A DNA stretch of 64,000 nt from Hyalangium gracile (GTDB taxonomy: Bacteria; Myxococcota; Myxococcia; Myxococcales; Myxococcaceae), in the NCBI RefSeq assembly GCF_020103725.1, contig NZ_JAHXBG010000005.1, forward strand, positions 372,001-436,000, given 5' to 3'. Below, one piece after another: positions 1 through 7,119 of the stretch. Numbering within the stretch: the stretch's first letter is position 1; every line of letters begins with the position of its first letter. The position numbers and the translations under genes were made by a program. The notes under the pieces were generated by a model. That model worked only from the letters and a program-made list of their open reading frames with translations, ran no database searches and was not told the DNA's origin.

Positions 1-1092
1 ACCGAGCCCTTCACCGGCGGCGAGGACCGGTATCCCGAGCTCGTCCCCGAGGACTTCATCGACACGGGCTGGACGCCTGGAGACGAGTGCCCTGGCGAGG
101 GCGTGCAGGCGGTCGCGGACATCTCCGAGGTGTCCCTGCTCGTGGTGCCGGATCTCTACTCCCCGGAACCGCTGGTGCCGGTGCAGACGGTGGTGTTCCC
201 CTCCTCCGTCGCTGGCGCGGAGTTCGCGCCCTGCGTGCCCCTGGCCCCGGCTCCCGTGCAGGAGAAGCCCGTGCCCGCGCTGAAGGGGCTGCAGCTCAAC
301 CCGGAGCTGCCGGCGGACCTGGAGGAGATCGTCTCCCTCCAGCAGGCGCTGGTGCGGTTCGCCGAGCAGAGCCAGTCCTTCATCGCCCTGCTGGACGTCC
401 CGCCCCGGCTCAATGCCCGGCGGGTGCTCGCGTGGCGGGCGAAGTTCGCCTCCGCGTTCGCGGCCTGCTACGCCCCCTGGCTGGTGGTCACCCGGCGGGA
501 TGATCAGCGGGACGCCCTCATCCGCGTGCCCCCCTCGGCGGTGGCGGCGGGGATCATCGCCCGGCGCGAGCTGGAGTCCGGCGTGCAGTTCGGCCCGGCC
601 AACGTGCTCGCCGAGGGCGTGGTGGACGTCACCGAGCGCATGGCGTCCGCGCGGCACGACACGCTCCACCAGGCCTCCATCAACGTCTTCCTGCGCGAGC
701 GCGACGGCGTGCGGCTCACGGCGGCGCGCACCCTCTCGCTCGATCCGAGCTACCGCCAGCTCAGCGTGCGGCGGCTGATGACGCTGCTGCGCCGGGTGCT
801 GGAGCGGCAGATGCAGTGGGTGGTCTTCGAGCCCAACAACGGCCGGCTGCGCGGAGAGGTGCGCCAGCTGCTGCGCACGTACCTGCGCCAGCTCTTCCTC
901 GCCAACGCCTTCCAGGGAGCCCGAGAGGAGGAGGCCTTCTTCGTCCGCTGCGACGAGACGCTGAACTCGCGGCAGGTGGTGGACAGCGGCCGGCTCGTCG
1001 CCGAGGTGGGCGTGGCGCCCGCCGAGCCCCTGGAGTTCCTCGTGCTGCAGATCGCCCGCGAGGGCGACGGCACCCTGCGGGTGGGAGGCTGA
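1..1092 (+). CDS. Contractile injection system sheath protein, 5' truncated by window edge
   Basis: The frame is open from base 1, so the start lies outside the window; the visible 363 codons are the C-terminal part. The last ~115 residues carry the hallmark of the tail-sheath C-terminal domain: LMTLLRRVLERQMQWVVFEP, then a block like GEVRQLLRTYLRQLF, then EEAFFVRCDETLN and a closing VAEVGVAPAEPLEFLVLQI. In this family the sheath polymerises around the tube and contracts to drive it into a target. The middle region (PPSAVAAGIIARRE) matches the sheath segment that precedes that domain. The next gene begins 3 nt after the stop and encodes the tube, the normal neighbour. Family assignment is confident; whether more sheath paralogues precede it cannot be seen. 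Confidence 0.9.
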   Translation, partial: TEPFTGGEDRYPELVPEDFIDTGWTPGDECPGEGVQAVADISEVSLLVVPDLYSPEPLVPVQTVVFPSSVAGAEFAPCVPLAPAPVQEKPVPALKGLQLNPELPADLEEIVSLQQALVRFAEQSQSFIALLDVPPRLNARRVLAWRAKFASAFAACYAPWLVVTRRDDQRDALIRVPPSAVAAGIIARRELESGVQFGPANVLAEGVVDVTERMASARHDTLHQASINVFLRERDGVRLTAARTLSLDPSYRQLSVRRLMTLLRRVLERQMQWVVFEPNNGRLRGEVRQLLRTYLRQLFLANAFQGAREEEAFFVRCDETLNSRQVVDSGRLVAEVGVAPAEPLEFLVLQIAREGDGTLRVGG

Positions 1093-1095
1093 GCC

Positions 1096-1719
1096 ATGGC
1101 GCCCATCGACACCGGCAGCCGCCGGCTCGCGAACACCTTCAACTTCCGCGTCACCCTGCGCCGCAGCGCGGGGCCTCCGGCGGGGGCCTCGGCGGGCATC
1201 TCCGCCAGCGTCTCCGCCAGTGCCTCCATCGGAGCGGGAGGGTTCTCCGCGGGCATCCAGGCCTCGGCCTCGATCGGCTTCGGAGGCTCCGCGGGCGGCG
1301 ACCTGCTGGGAGATGGCGGCTTCCAGGAGTGCTCCGGGCTGGAGATCTCCATGGACATCCAGCAGCTGGAGGAAGGCGGCCGCAACGACGGCGTCATCCA
1401 GCGCGTGGGACGGGGCAAGTATCAACCGATCGTGCTCAAGCGGGGCTTCTTCTATGACTCGAGCGGCCAGGTGAACCCGGAGCTGTGGCGCTGGCTCCAG
1501 GGCATCCTGAGCGGCGTGCGGCCCGTGCCCCGCTACGACGGCGTCATCGAGGTGCTGGACACGCGGGGCGAGGGGGATGACGGGAACGTGCTCGCCACCT
1601 GGACCTTCGACCGAGGGCTGCCCGCGAAGCTGGTCGGCCCGCAGCTCAATGCGCGCTCTGGCGAGATCGCCATCGAGGAACTCCACATCGCCCACGAGGG
1701 CCTGAGGCTCTCCTTCTGA
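1096..1719 (+). CDS. CIS tail tube protein (gp19/TIGR02241-like) with Ser/Ala/Gly insertion
   Basis: 207 residues. The N-terminus (NTFNFRVTL) and the later FQECSGLEISMD, YQPIVLKRGFFYDSS and ELWRWL blocks are those of phage/CIS inner-tube proteins of the Hcp-like fold; the C-terminus (NARSGEIAIEELHIAHEGL) is also typical. Tube hexamers stack inside the sheath and form the injected needle. Odd feature: about 45 residues (roughly 26-72) between the first strand and the FQECSGL block consist of alternating Ser/Ala with Gly, absent from ordinary tube proteins of ~150 residues. It starts 3 nt after the sheath stop, and the following gene starts 2 nt after its own stop. Confidence 0.88.
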   Translation: MAPIDTGSRRLANTFNFRVTLRRSAGPPAGASAGISASVSASASIGAGGFSAGIQASASIGFGGSAGGDLLGDGGFQECSGLEISMDIQQLEEGGRNDGVIQRVGRGKYQPIVLKRGFFYDSSGQVNPELWRWLQGILSGVRPVPRYDGVIEVLDTRGEGDDGNVLATWTFDRGLPAKLVGPQLNARSGEIAIEELHIAHEGLRLSF

Positions 1720-1721
1720 CC

Positions 1722-3101
1722 ATGAGCGGACTCGTCAAGGCCACGCTCCAGCGCATCTGGAGCACCGAAACGGACACCGAGACCGAGGGCGACCCGGTCG
1801 AGGTGCAGTTCAACCCCGCCTCGCTCCGGCTGGCCCTCAGCAACACCGTCGAGGGCGGCCAGTCCCGAGGCCGGCAGGCCCGCCAGTTCATCGGCAGCAG
1901 CTCCACGCAGCTGTCCTTCGATCTCGTCTTCGACACCGCCGACGAGGGCACGCCCGATGGCCGGCCCCGCTCCGTGCGCGAGAAGACGGCGCTGGTGGAG
2001 CAGTTCGTCGTCCCCGAGGTGAAGGGCACCGACAAGCAGGCCCCGCCCAAGGTCCGCTTCCAGTGGAACGACCTGATCATCGACGGGATCATCAGCAGCC
2101 TCACCATCGATCTGGACTTCTTCGCCTCGGATGGCACCCCGCTCCGCGCGAAGATGGGCGTCTCCATCCAGGAGCAGGACGCCAAGTACCAGTTCCTCCA
2201 GCGGGGCGCCGGCGCCAACCAGGACAACCACCCCACCGACCGCAGCGCGCTCGCGCTCGCCGGGGAGAGCCTGGCCGACTTCGCCGCGCGCATGGGGCTG
2301 GATCCCGCCGCGTGGCGCGGACTGTCCGCCTCCGTGGAGGGCTCGCTCTCCCTCGAAGCCGGGGTGGAGATCGACTTCAACAGCAACCTCTCCGCCAGCG
2401 CGGGCCTGGGGGCCACCTTCGGTGTGGAGGCCGGCGTCTCCGCCTCGCTGGAGGCGTCCTTCGGGCTGGAGGGGGGCGCCAGAGCGGGCGGCTCCTCATC
2501 CTCCGGTCGCGCGCTCGCGGCCTCGGGCGGCGTGAGCGCGGCCATCGAGACGGTGGAGAGCCTCAAGGCGAGCACGGCGGCGGACGCGACGCGGAAGGCC
2601 TTCGGGGTCTCCGCTCCGGCCCCTGCCTCCCGGACGAGCACCGCCTCGGGCTCCGCGTCCGCCGCGGTGCGGCCCTCGACGCCCATCGCCGTCAACGCTC
2701 CCGTGGCGCGGCCCTCGATGCCCGAGCAGCCGCGCACGCCCCTGTCCCTCTCGGGGCTGCCCTCGCCCACCCAGCAGTCCCAGGCTCCCTCGCGCCCGGC
2801 GCCTCCCCAGGCGGATCCCCGCGCGACGACGTTCGGGCTGGGCGTGCCGCTGCGTCCCCGGGTGTCCGGCGCGGCGGACCAGCGTGCCGGCGCCGTCTCC
2901 GGCCAGGTTCCCTTGCGCCCCGCGCATGCGGCCCACCAGGTGCCCGAGACGCGCGATCCCTCCGCGCCGCCCTGGACGCAGCTCCCAGCGGGGGACAGGG
3001 TCCGCGCCGCCGTCAAAGCCACCCAGGCCCAGCGCAGCCCCCGCCGTGGGTGTGGCTGCCGGGGTGCCTGCTCGCACCGGGGAGGTCCATCATGGCGGTG
3101 A
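1722..3101 (+). CDS. Afp7-like CIS tube-initiation protein with long low-complexity C-terminus
   Basis: 459 residues. The first ~165 residues (LVKATLQRIW, VEVQFNPASLRLALSN, STQLSFDLVFDT, PKVRFQWNDLIIDGIISSLT) match the N-terminal domain of CIS tube-cap/LysM-region proteins (Afp7/Pvc7 type), which join the tube to the spike hub. A basic LysM-type domain usually follows; here the remainder is Ser/Ala/Gly repeats (about 200-270) then a Pro/Ala/Arg-rich tail, with no clear LysM. It overlaps the next small gene by 10 nt. The tail is much longer than in Afp7 and is probably disordered; its role is unknown. Confidence 0.78.
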   Translation: MSGLVKATLQRIWSTETDTETEGDPVEVQFNPASLRLALSNTVEGGQSRGRQARQFIGSSSTQLSFDLVFDTADEGTPDGRPRSVREKTALVEQFVVPEVKGTDKQAPPKVRFQWNDLIIDGIISSLTIDLDFFASDGTPLRAKMGVSIQEQDAKYQFLQRGAGANQDNHPTDRSALALAGESLADFAARMGLDPAAWRGLSASVEGSLSLEAGVEIDFNSNLSASAGLGATFGVEAGVSASLEASFGLEGGARAGGSSSSGRALAASGGVSAAIETVESLKASTAADATRKAFGVSAPAPASRTSTASGSASAAVRPSTPIAVNAPVARPSMPEQPRTPLSLSGLPSPTQQSQAPSRPAPPQADPRATTFGLGVPLRPRVSGAADQRAGAVSGQVPLRPAHAAHQVPETRDPSAPPWTQLPAGDRVRAAVKATQAQRSPRRGCGCRGACSHRGGPSWR

Positions 3102-3268
3102 ACGTGGAGAACCTCACCTCCGAGGTGGTGCCCGAGGCCGAGCCGGGCCAGCAGCCCTCCGGCTCCGAGCCGTCCACCCCGTGGCAGGAGGTGGAGCGAG
3201 TGAAGGCCGCGCTCGCGCGCCTCGCCGAGGATCGACTCCGGACCCGCGCCGAGGGGTTCGATGACTAG
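3092..3268 (+). CDS. Small CIS operon protein, 58 aa, possibly DUF5908/Afp6-like
   Basis: Begins ATGGCGGTGAACGTGGAGAA inside the 3' end of the preceding gene and overlaps the next start by 8 nt (ATGACTAG contains both), a coupled arrangement that argues it is real. The protein is acidic, starts MAVNVENLTSEVVPE, has a Pro/Ser linker and ends in a charged helix (EVERVKAALARLAEDRLR). Its size, beta-like N-terminus and helical C-terminus resemble the small DUF5908 proteins found between tube and hub genes in CIS operons, but the resemblance is by general pattern only. A preceding GGAGGTCC at 3081-3088 is a good ribosome site 3 nt before the start. Confidence 0.6.
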   Translation: MAVNVENLTSEVVPEAEPGQQPSGSEPSTPWQEVERVKAALARLAEDRLRTRAEGFDD

Positions 3269-4343
3269 GCTCTTCGCCTCGGCGGCGCCCGTCTTCAAGG
3301 TGGATGGCGAGACTCGGGGAGAGCTCGCCCGGGACGTGCTGCGCCTGGAGATCGAGGAGAACACCGAGGGGCTGAAGACGCTCACCCTGCGGCTGCTGGC
3401 GCAGGGGCCCCGCGCGGACTCGCGGGCGGAGGGCCTGCTCCACATCGAGAACTCTCCGATCGACTTCGGCAAGTCGCTCGAGGTGTCCATCGGCCGCAGC
3501 GGCGAGGACCGCGTCATCTTCAAGGGCACCATCAGCGCCCTGGAGGCCGGCTTCCAGGAGGGCTCCGAGCCCGAGGTGGTGGTGTTCGCCGAGGACAAGC
3601 TGATGGCCCTGCGAATGACGCGCCGGTGCCGCACCTATAATGACGTCACGGACGCGGACATCGCCCAGGCGATCGCCCGCGAGCACGGGCTGAGCGCGCA
3701 GGCGGAGGCCCCCGGCCCCACGTACGACGTCGTCCAGCAGTGGAACCAGAGCGACCTGGCCTTCCTGAGGGATCGCGCCCGCCTCCTCCAGGCGGAGGTG
3801 TGGTTCCAGGACGACGCGCTGCACTTCAAGACGCGGGGCAACCGGCGGGCCGCCGAGCTCACCCTCGTCCAGGGCAACCAGCTCATCGAGGCCCGGCTGC
3901 GCGCGGACCTGGCCCACCAGCGCACCAGCGTGGCGGTGAGCGGGTACGACGCCTTCCAGCGCGAGTCCATCCACCAGCCTTCAGGCACGGACGTCCTGGC
4001 GGAGGAGGTGTCCGAGGGACGCACGGGAGCGTCCATCCTGCAGAGCGCCTTCGGCGAGCGGGCCTCGCACCGCGTGCGCAACGTCCCCCTGACGAGCACC
4101 GAGGCCGACGCATGGGCCCGGGCCGAGCTGCTCCGCCGCGGGCGGCGCTTCGTCACGGTGACGGGCGTCACCAATGGCAGCCCCAGCATGGAGGTGGGCA
4201 GCCGGCTCACGCTGGAGCGAGTCGGCCGGCCCTTCAGCGGCGGGGGCTACTACGTCACCCGTGTCCGCCACACTTACGACCTGACCCATGGCCACCGCAC
4301 GCACTTCGAGGCGGAGCGCCCAACCGTGAGCGAGAGCACCTGA
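3261..4343 (+). CDS. CIS baseplate hub protein, gp27/GPD-like
   Basis: 360 residues, of the phage late-control protein D / VgrG N-terminal class. Visible hub-like blocks include FKVDGETRGELARDVLRLEI, a domain around residues 110-170 (EDKLMALRMTRRCRTYNDVT, IAREHGLSA) and YDVVQQWNQSDLAFLRDRAR, all typical for gp27-like proteins that form the trimeric-to-hexameric adaptor under the tube. In Afp8 and VgrG this part is fused to the spike; here the spike is the separate next gene, whose ATG shares one base with this stop (TGATG). The C-terminus (GGGYYVTRVRHTYDLTHGHRTHFEA) is the strand pair that normally leads into the OB fold. Confidence 0.85.
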   Translation: MTRLFASAAPVFKVDGETRGELARDVLRLEIEENTEGLKTLTLRLLAQGPRADSRAEGLLHIENSPIDFGKSLEVSIGRSGEDRVIFKGTISALEAGFQEGSEPEVVVFAEDKLMALRMTRRCRTYNDVTDADIAQAIAREHGLSAQAEAPGPTYDVVQQWNQSDLAFLRDRARLLQAEVWFQDDALHFKTRGNRRAAELTLVQGNQLIEARLRADLAHQRTSVAVSGYDAFQRESIHQPSGTDVLAEEVSEGRTGASILQSAFGERASHRVRNVPLTSTEADAWARAELLRRGRRFVTVTGVTNGSPSMEVGSRLTLERVGRPFSGGGYYVTRVRHTYDLTHGHRTHFEAERPTVSEST

Positions 4344-5002
4344 TGAGCGACACCCACGCTGATGGCGGCGGCCCTCGTTACTTCGGCCTCTACCCCGCCC
4401 TGGTCACCAGCATCATGGACGAGCGGCGCCTCGGCCGCATCGAGGTGAAGTTCCCCTTCCTGGGCGAGCCCGGCAAGGACGTGCGCGCGTGGGCCACCCT
4501 GCTCACGCCCTACGCGGGCGACAACCAGGGCTTCGAGGTGCTGCCCGAGGTGGGCACCCAGGTGGTGGTGGGCTTCGAGGCGGGAGAGCTGCGCCGGCCC
4601 TACATCGTCGGCGCCTGCTGGAACGGCCAGGCGGCCCTGCCCGCCGCGCCCGAGGAGGCCAACAACAAGCGCCTCATCAAGACGCGCTCCGGCAGCACGC
4701 TCGAGTTCGACGACACCCAGGGCGCCGCCAAGGTGACGCTCTCGCTGGCCAACGGCCAGAAGCTGGTGCTGGACGAGGGGGCGAGTCGGGTGACGCTCTC
4801 CGACGCGAACCAGAGCACCATCACCTTCGAGCCGAGCGGAGACATCGTCATCACCGCCAGACAGCGGCTGGTCATCTCCGCGGCCTCGGTGCTGGTGCAG
4901 TCCCCGTCCACCACCTACACCGGCAGCGTCACCTGCACGGCCCTCACCGCTACCTCCGTCACCTCGCCGCTCTACTCCCCGGGCGCGGGCAATGTCTGGT
5001 GA
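4343..5002 (+). CDS. CIS spike protein, gp5/gpV-like
   Basis: 219 residues starting ATGAGCGACACC, overlapping the hub stop by one base. Residues 1-100 form the OB-fold region of phage baseplate assembly protein V/gp5 (YPALVTSIMDERRLGRIEVK, VRAWATLLTPYAG, GFEVLPEVGTQVVVGFEAGE, RPYIVGACWNG). From about residue 115 (KTRSGSTLEFDDTQG) to the end there are short regular beta repeats (KVTLSLANGQKLVLDEGA, RVTLSDANQS) like the triple-stranded needle of VgrG/gpV. The protein should form the trimeric tip that pierces the target. No PAAR-type tip protein was found downstream, so this spike may be self-capped. Confidence 0.88.
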   Translation: MSDTHADGGGPRYFGLYPALVTSIMDERRLGRIEVKFPFLGEPGKDVRAWATLLTPYAGDNQGFEVLPEVGTQVVVGFEAGELRRPYIVGACWNGQAALPAAPEEANNKRLIKTRSGSTLEFDDTQGAAKVTLSLANGQKLVLDEGASRVTLSDANQSTITFEPSGDIVITARQRLVISAASVLVQSPSTTYTGSVTCTALTATSVTSPLYSPGAGNVW

Positions 5003-5005
5003 GCC

Positions 5006-6730
5006 ATGACGACCGCCCATCCCTGGAAGCTCGTCGCCCCCTGGTACCGCTGGCAGCGCCAGATCAGTGAGGGTGTGGCCACGTCTCCCCGGGGGACGCG
5101 GCCGGTGTTCCAGAAGTTCGACAAGCCGGACTTCGTGGAGGGCTTCCTCAAGGATCCGCAGCGCTCGCTGCGCTTCAAGGAAGAGGTGGACCGCATCTTC
5201 AACGTCCAGCTGGTGGCCGCCCCGCTGCTCACCGGAGGCGTCTTCGCCGGCAAGTCCACCAGCTTCTACGCGCCGAAGCTCGATCCCCACCAGCCGGCGA
5301 AGCCCCAGCGGGCGAGCCTGGTCCCCACGGGCATCCGGAAGATCTTCCTGGAGACGCACCGGCGCTACTACCTGGTCGTCTGCGAGCTGCACTGCGACAT
5401 GCCCGGCTTCCCCACCGCCTCCGCCAGCGAGGTGTGCCAGGCCGGCTTCGTGGTGCGGCGCCGGGTGATGAAGGTACCGAACGCCGCGCGCAAGGAGGCG
5501 CTCGCGCTGCTCAAGGAGATCGTCGACCTGCAGGCCCAGGTGGCGGAGCTGGACGAGACGGCGCCCCTCAAGCCCCGCGCCGCCCAGAAGCGCCGCGAGA
5601 AGATCGAGAAGATGAAGGCCGATGGGACGTTCGGCCCCGAGCGGGTGAAGGTGCTCGAGCAGATCGTCGCCAAGAAGAAGGAGCTGCAGAAGTGGAAGGA
5701 CGACAACGGCGTCGTGACGATCCACGAGGGCTGGGTGCCTGGACCGTTCGACAAGATCGGCCAGTGGCAGCTGGTGGAGGAGACGCCGCGGGAGCTGACC
5801 GAGACCACCTTCCCGCTCTACCCGCTCTTCGCGGATCCCACGGCCCCCCAGCACGACGCGAAGGGGAAGACGCTGTACTTCGGCGTGCTCCCCACGAGCA
5901 CCTTCGAGACCGACGCGCGGGGCGAGGCGCGCTTCGACGACCGGATGCTCTATGAGGTCCGCTGCTTCGTCCGCCGCCACGATCCGAAGTGTCCCCGGAA
6001 GGTGGACGCCCCGGACTGCTGCGGCGAGCTGGTCTGGAGCGAGCCCACCGAGAGCTACCGGCTGGCCTCGCAGAGTGACTTGCAGGGCACCAGCAACCGG
6101 CCCATCACCATCCAGGTGCCGGACCTGGGCGAGCTGTCCGCCCAGGCCGCCAGCCTGCCCTTCGGCACCTTCTCGCCGATGCGGTTCTCCCAGCCCCAGT
6201 CCCTCAAGCCCATCATCTCCGGCAACGCGCTGTCCGGCGGGGCCATGGGCGCGCAGGCCGTCTGCTTCTTCGCCATCCCGCTCATCACCCTGGTCGCGCT
6301 CTTCGTCCTCAACATCTTCCTGCCCATCCTCGTCTTCATGTTCGGGCTGTGGTTCCTGCTCGTCTTCAAGTTCTGCATCCCGCCCAGCCTCCAGATCGAC
6401 GCGGCGCTGGACGCGGAACTCACCGCCATCCCTCCCGACATCAACCTCGATCTCGAGCTGGAGGCGTCCGTCGCGACGGGGCTGAACACGAAGCTGAAGG
6501 TCGAGCTGTCCACCGGCATCGCGAACACGATGGGGCTGGATGCGGGCGAGGTGAGCACTCAGTTCGACGGCTACGCCAACACGCCCCTCGCGGGGCTGCA
6601 CAAGGGCATGGCCCCCGGCGGCTTCAAGGACACGGATCCAGTCCCCAGGCCCGAGAAGATCTTCGGTCCGGATCTGGTCGCCCAGCTGGAGTTCGAGCCC
6701 CGCGTCACCGTGGAGGTGAAGGTGTCATGA
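5006..6730 (+). CDS. Unrecognised CIS operon protein with coiled coil and hydrophobic hairpin
   Basis: 574 residues, not recognised as a known family. Seen in order: a basic N-terminus (~1-160), a charged predicted coiled coil (about 162-232: ALLKEIVDLQAQVAELDE and VLEQIVAKKKELQKW), a beta-rich middle with several Cys (RRHDPKCPRK, PDCCGEL), then a hydrophobic stretch at about 415-460 (FFAIPLITLVALFVLN, then ILVFMFGLWFLLVFKF) long enough for two membrane spans with a Pro turn, and an acidic soluble tail. The stop overlaps the gp25 start (ATGA), so it is translated with the baseplate. A membrane segment in a CIS baseplate operon suggests an anchoring, membrane-sensing or pore-forming role; this is inference. 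Confidence 0.7.
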   Translation: MTTAHPWKLVAPWYRWQRQISEGVATSPRGTRPVFQKFDKPDFVEGFLKDPQRSLRFKEEVDRIFNVQLVAAPLLTGGVFAGKSTSFYAPKLDPHQPAKPQRASLVPTGIRKIFLETHRRYYLVVCELHCDMPGFPTASASEVCQAGFVVRRRVMKVPNAARKEALALLKEIVDLQAQVAELDETAPLKPRAAQKRREKIEKMKADGTFGPERVKVLEQIVAKKKELQKWKDDNGVVTIHEGWVPGPFDKIGQWQLVEETPRELTETTFPLYPLFADPTAPQHDAKGKTLYFGVLPTSTFETDARGEARFDDRMLYEVRCFVRRHDPKCPRKVDAPDCCGELVWSEPTESYRLASQSDLQGTSNRPITIQVPDLGELSAQAASLPFGTFSPMRFSQPQSLKPIISGNALSGGAMGAQAVCFFAIPLITLVALFVLNIFLPILVFMFGLWFLLVFKFCIPPSLQIDAALDAELTAIPPDINLDLELEASVATGLNTKLKVELSTGIANTMGLDAGEVSTQFDGYANTPLAGLHKGMAPGGFKDTDPVPRPEKIFGPDLVAQLEFEPRVTVEVKVS

Positions 6731-7113
6731 GCTCACTGCGCTTCCTCGGAAAGGGCTGGGGCTTCCCCGTGAAGCCCGGGCAGGAAGGGTCGCTGCCGCT
6801 GACGGAGGGCCCGGAGAAGGTGGCCGAGTCCATCCGCATCATCCTCGACACCGAGCCCGGCGAGCGCATCATGCGCCCCAGCTTCGGCTGTGGGCTGCGC
6901 CGCTACCTCATGCGCCCCAACTCGAGCGCCACCCGCGCGCTCATCCGCCACGACGTGGAGGCAGCGCTCACCAGCTTCGAGCCGCGCATCCAGCTCACCG
7001 AGGTGCGCGTGGATCCCGGCGAGGATCCGGCGCTGGTGCTCATCCGGATCGCCTACGTCCACGTGCGAGATGGCCGGCCCGGCAACCTCGTCTACCCCTT
7101 CTACCTGCAGTAG
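6727..7113 (+). CDS. CIS baseplate wedge protein gp25 (Afp9-like)
   Basis: 128 residues beginning ATGAGCTCACTGCG, overlapping the previous stop by 4 nt. It carries the gp25/GPW signature: EGPEKVAESIRIILDTEPGE, RIMRPSFGCGLRRYLMRPN, and a C-terminal LVLIRIAYVHVRDGRPGNLV. In phage T4 and CIS particles gp25 connects the wedge to the first sheath ring. Length is normal for the family. Longer upstream start candidates in this frame lie inside the previous gene and are rejected on homology grounds. Confidence 0.93.
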   Translation: MSSLRFLGKGWGFPVKPGQEGSLPLTEGPEKVAESIRIILDTEPGERIMRPSFGCGLRRYLMRPNSSATRALIRHDVEAALTSFEPRIQLTEVRVDPGEDPALVLIRIAYVHVRDGRPGNLVYPFYLQ

Positions 7114-7119
7114 CGCGCC

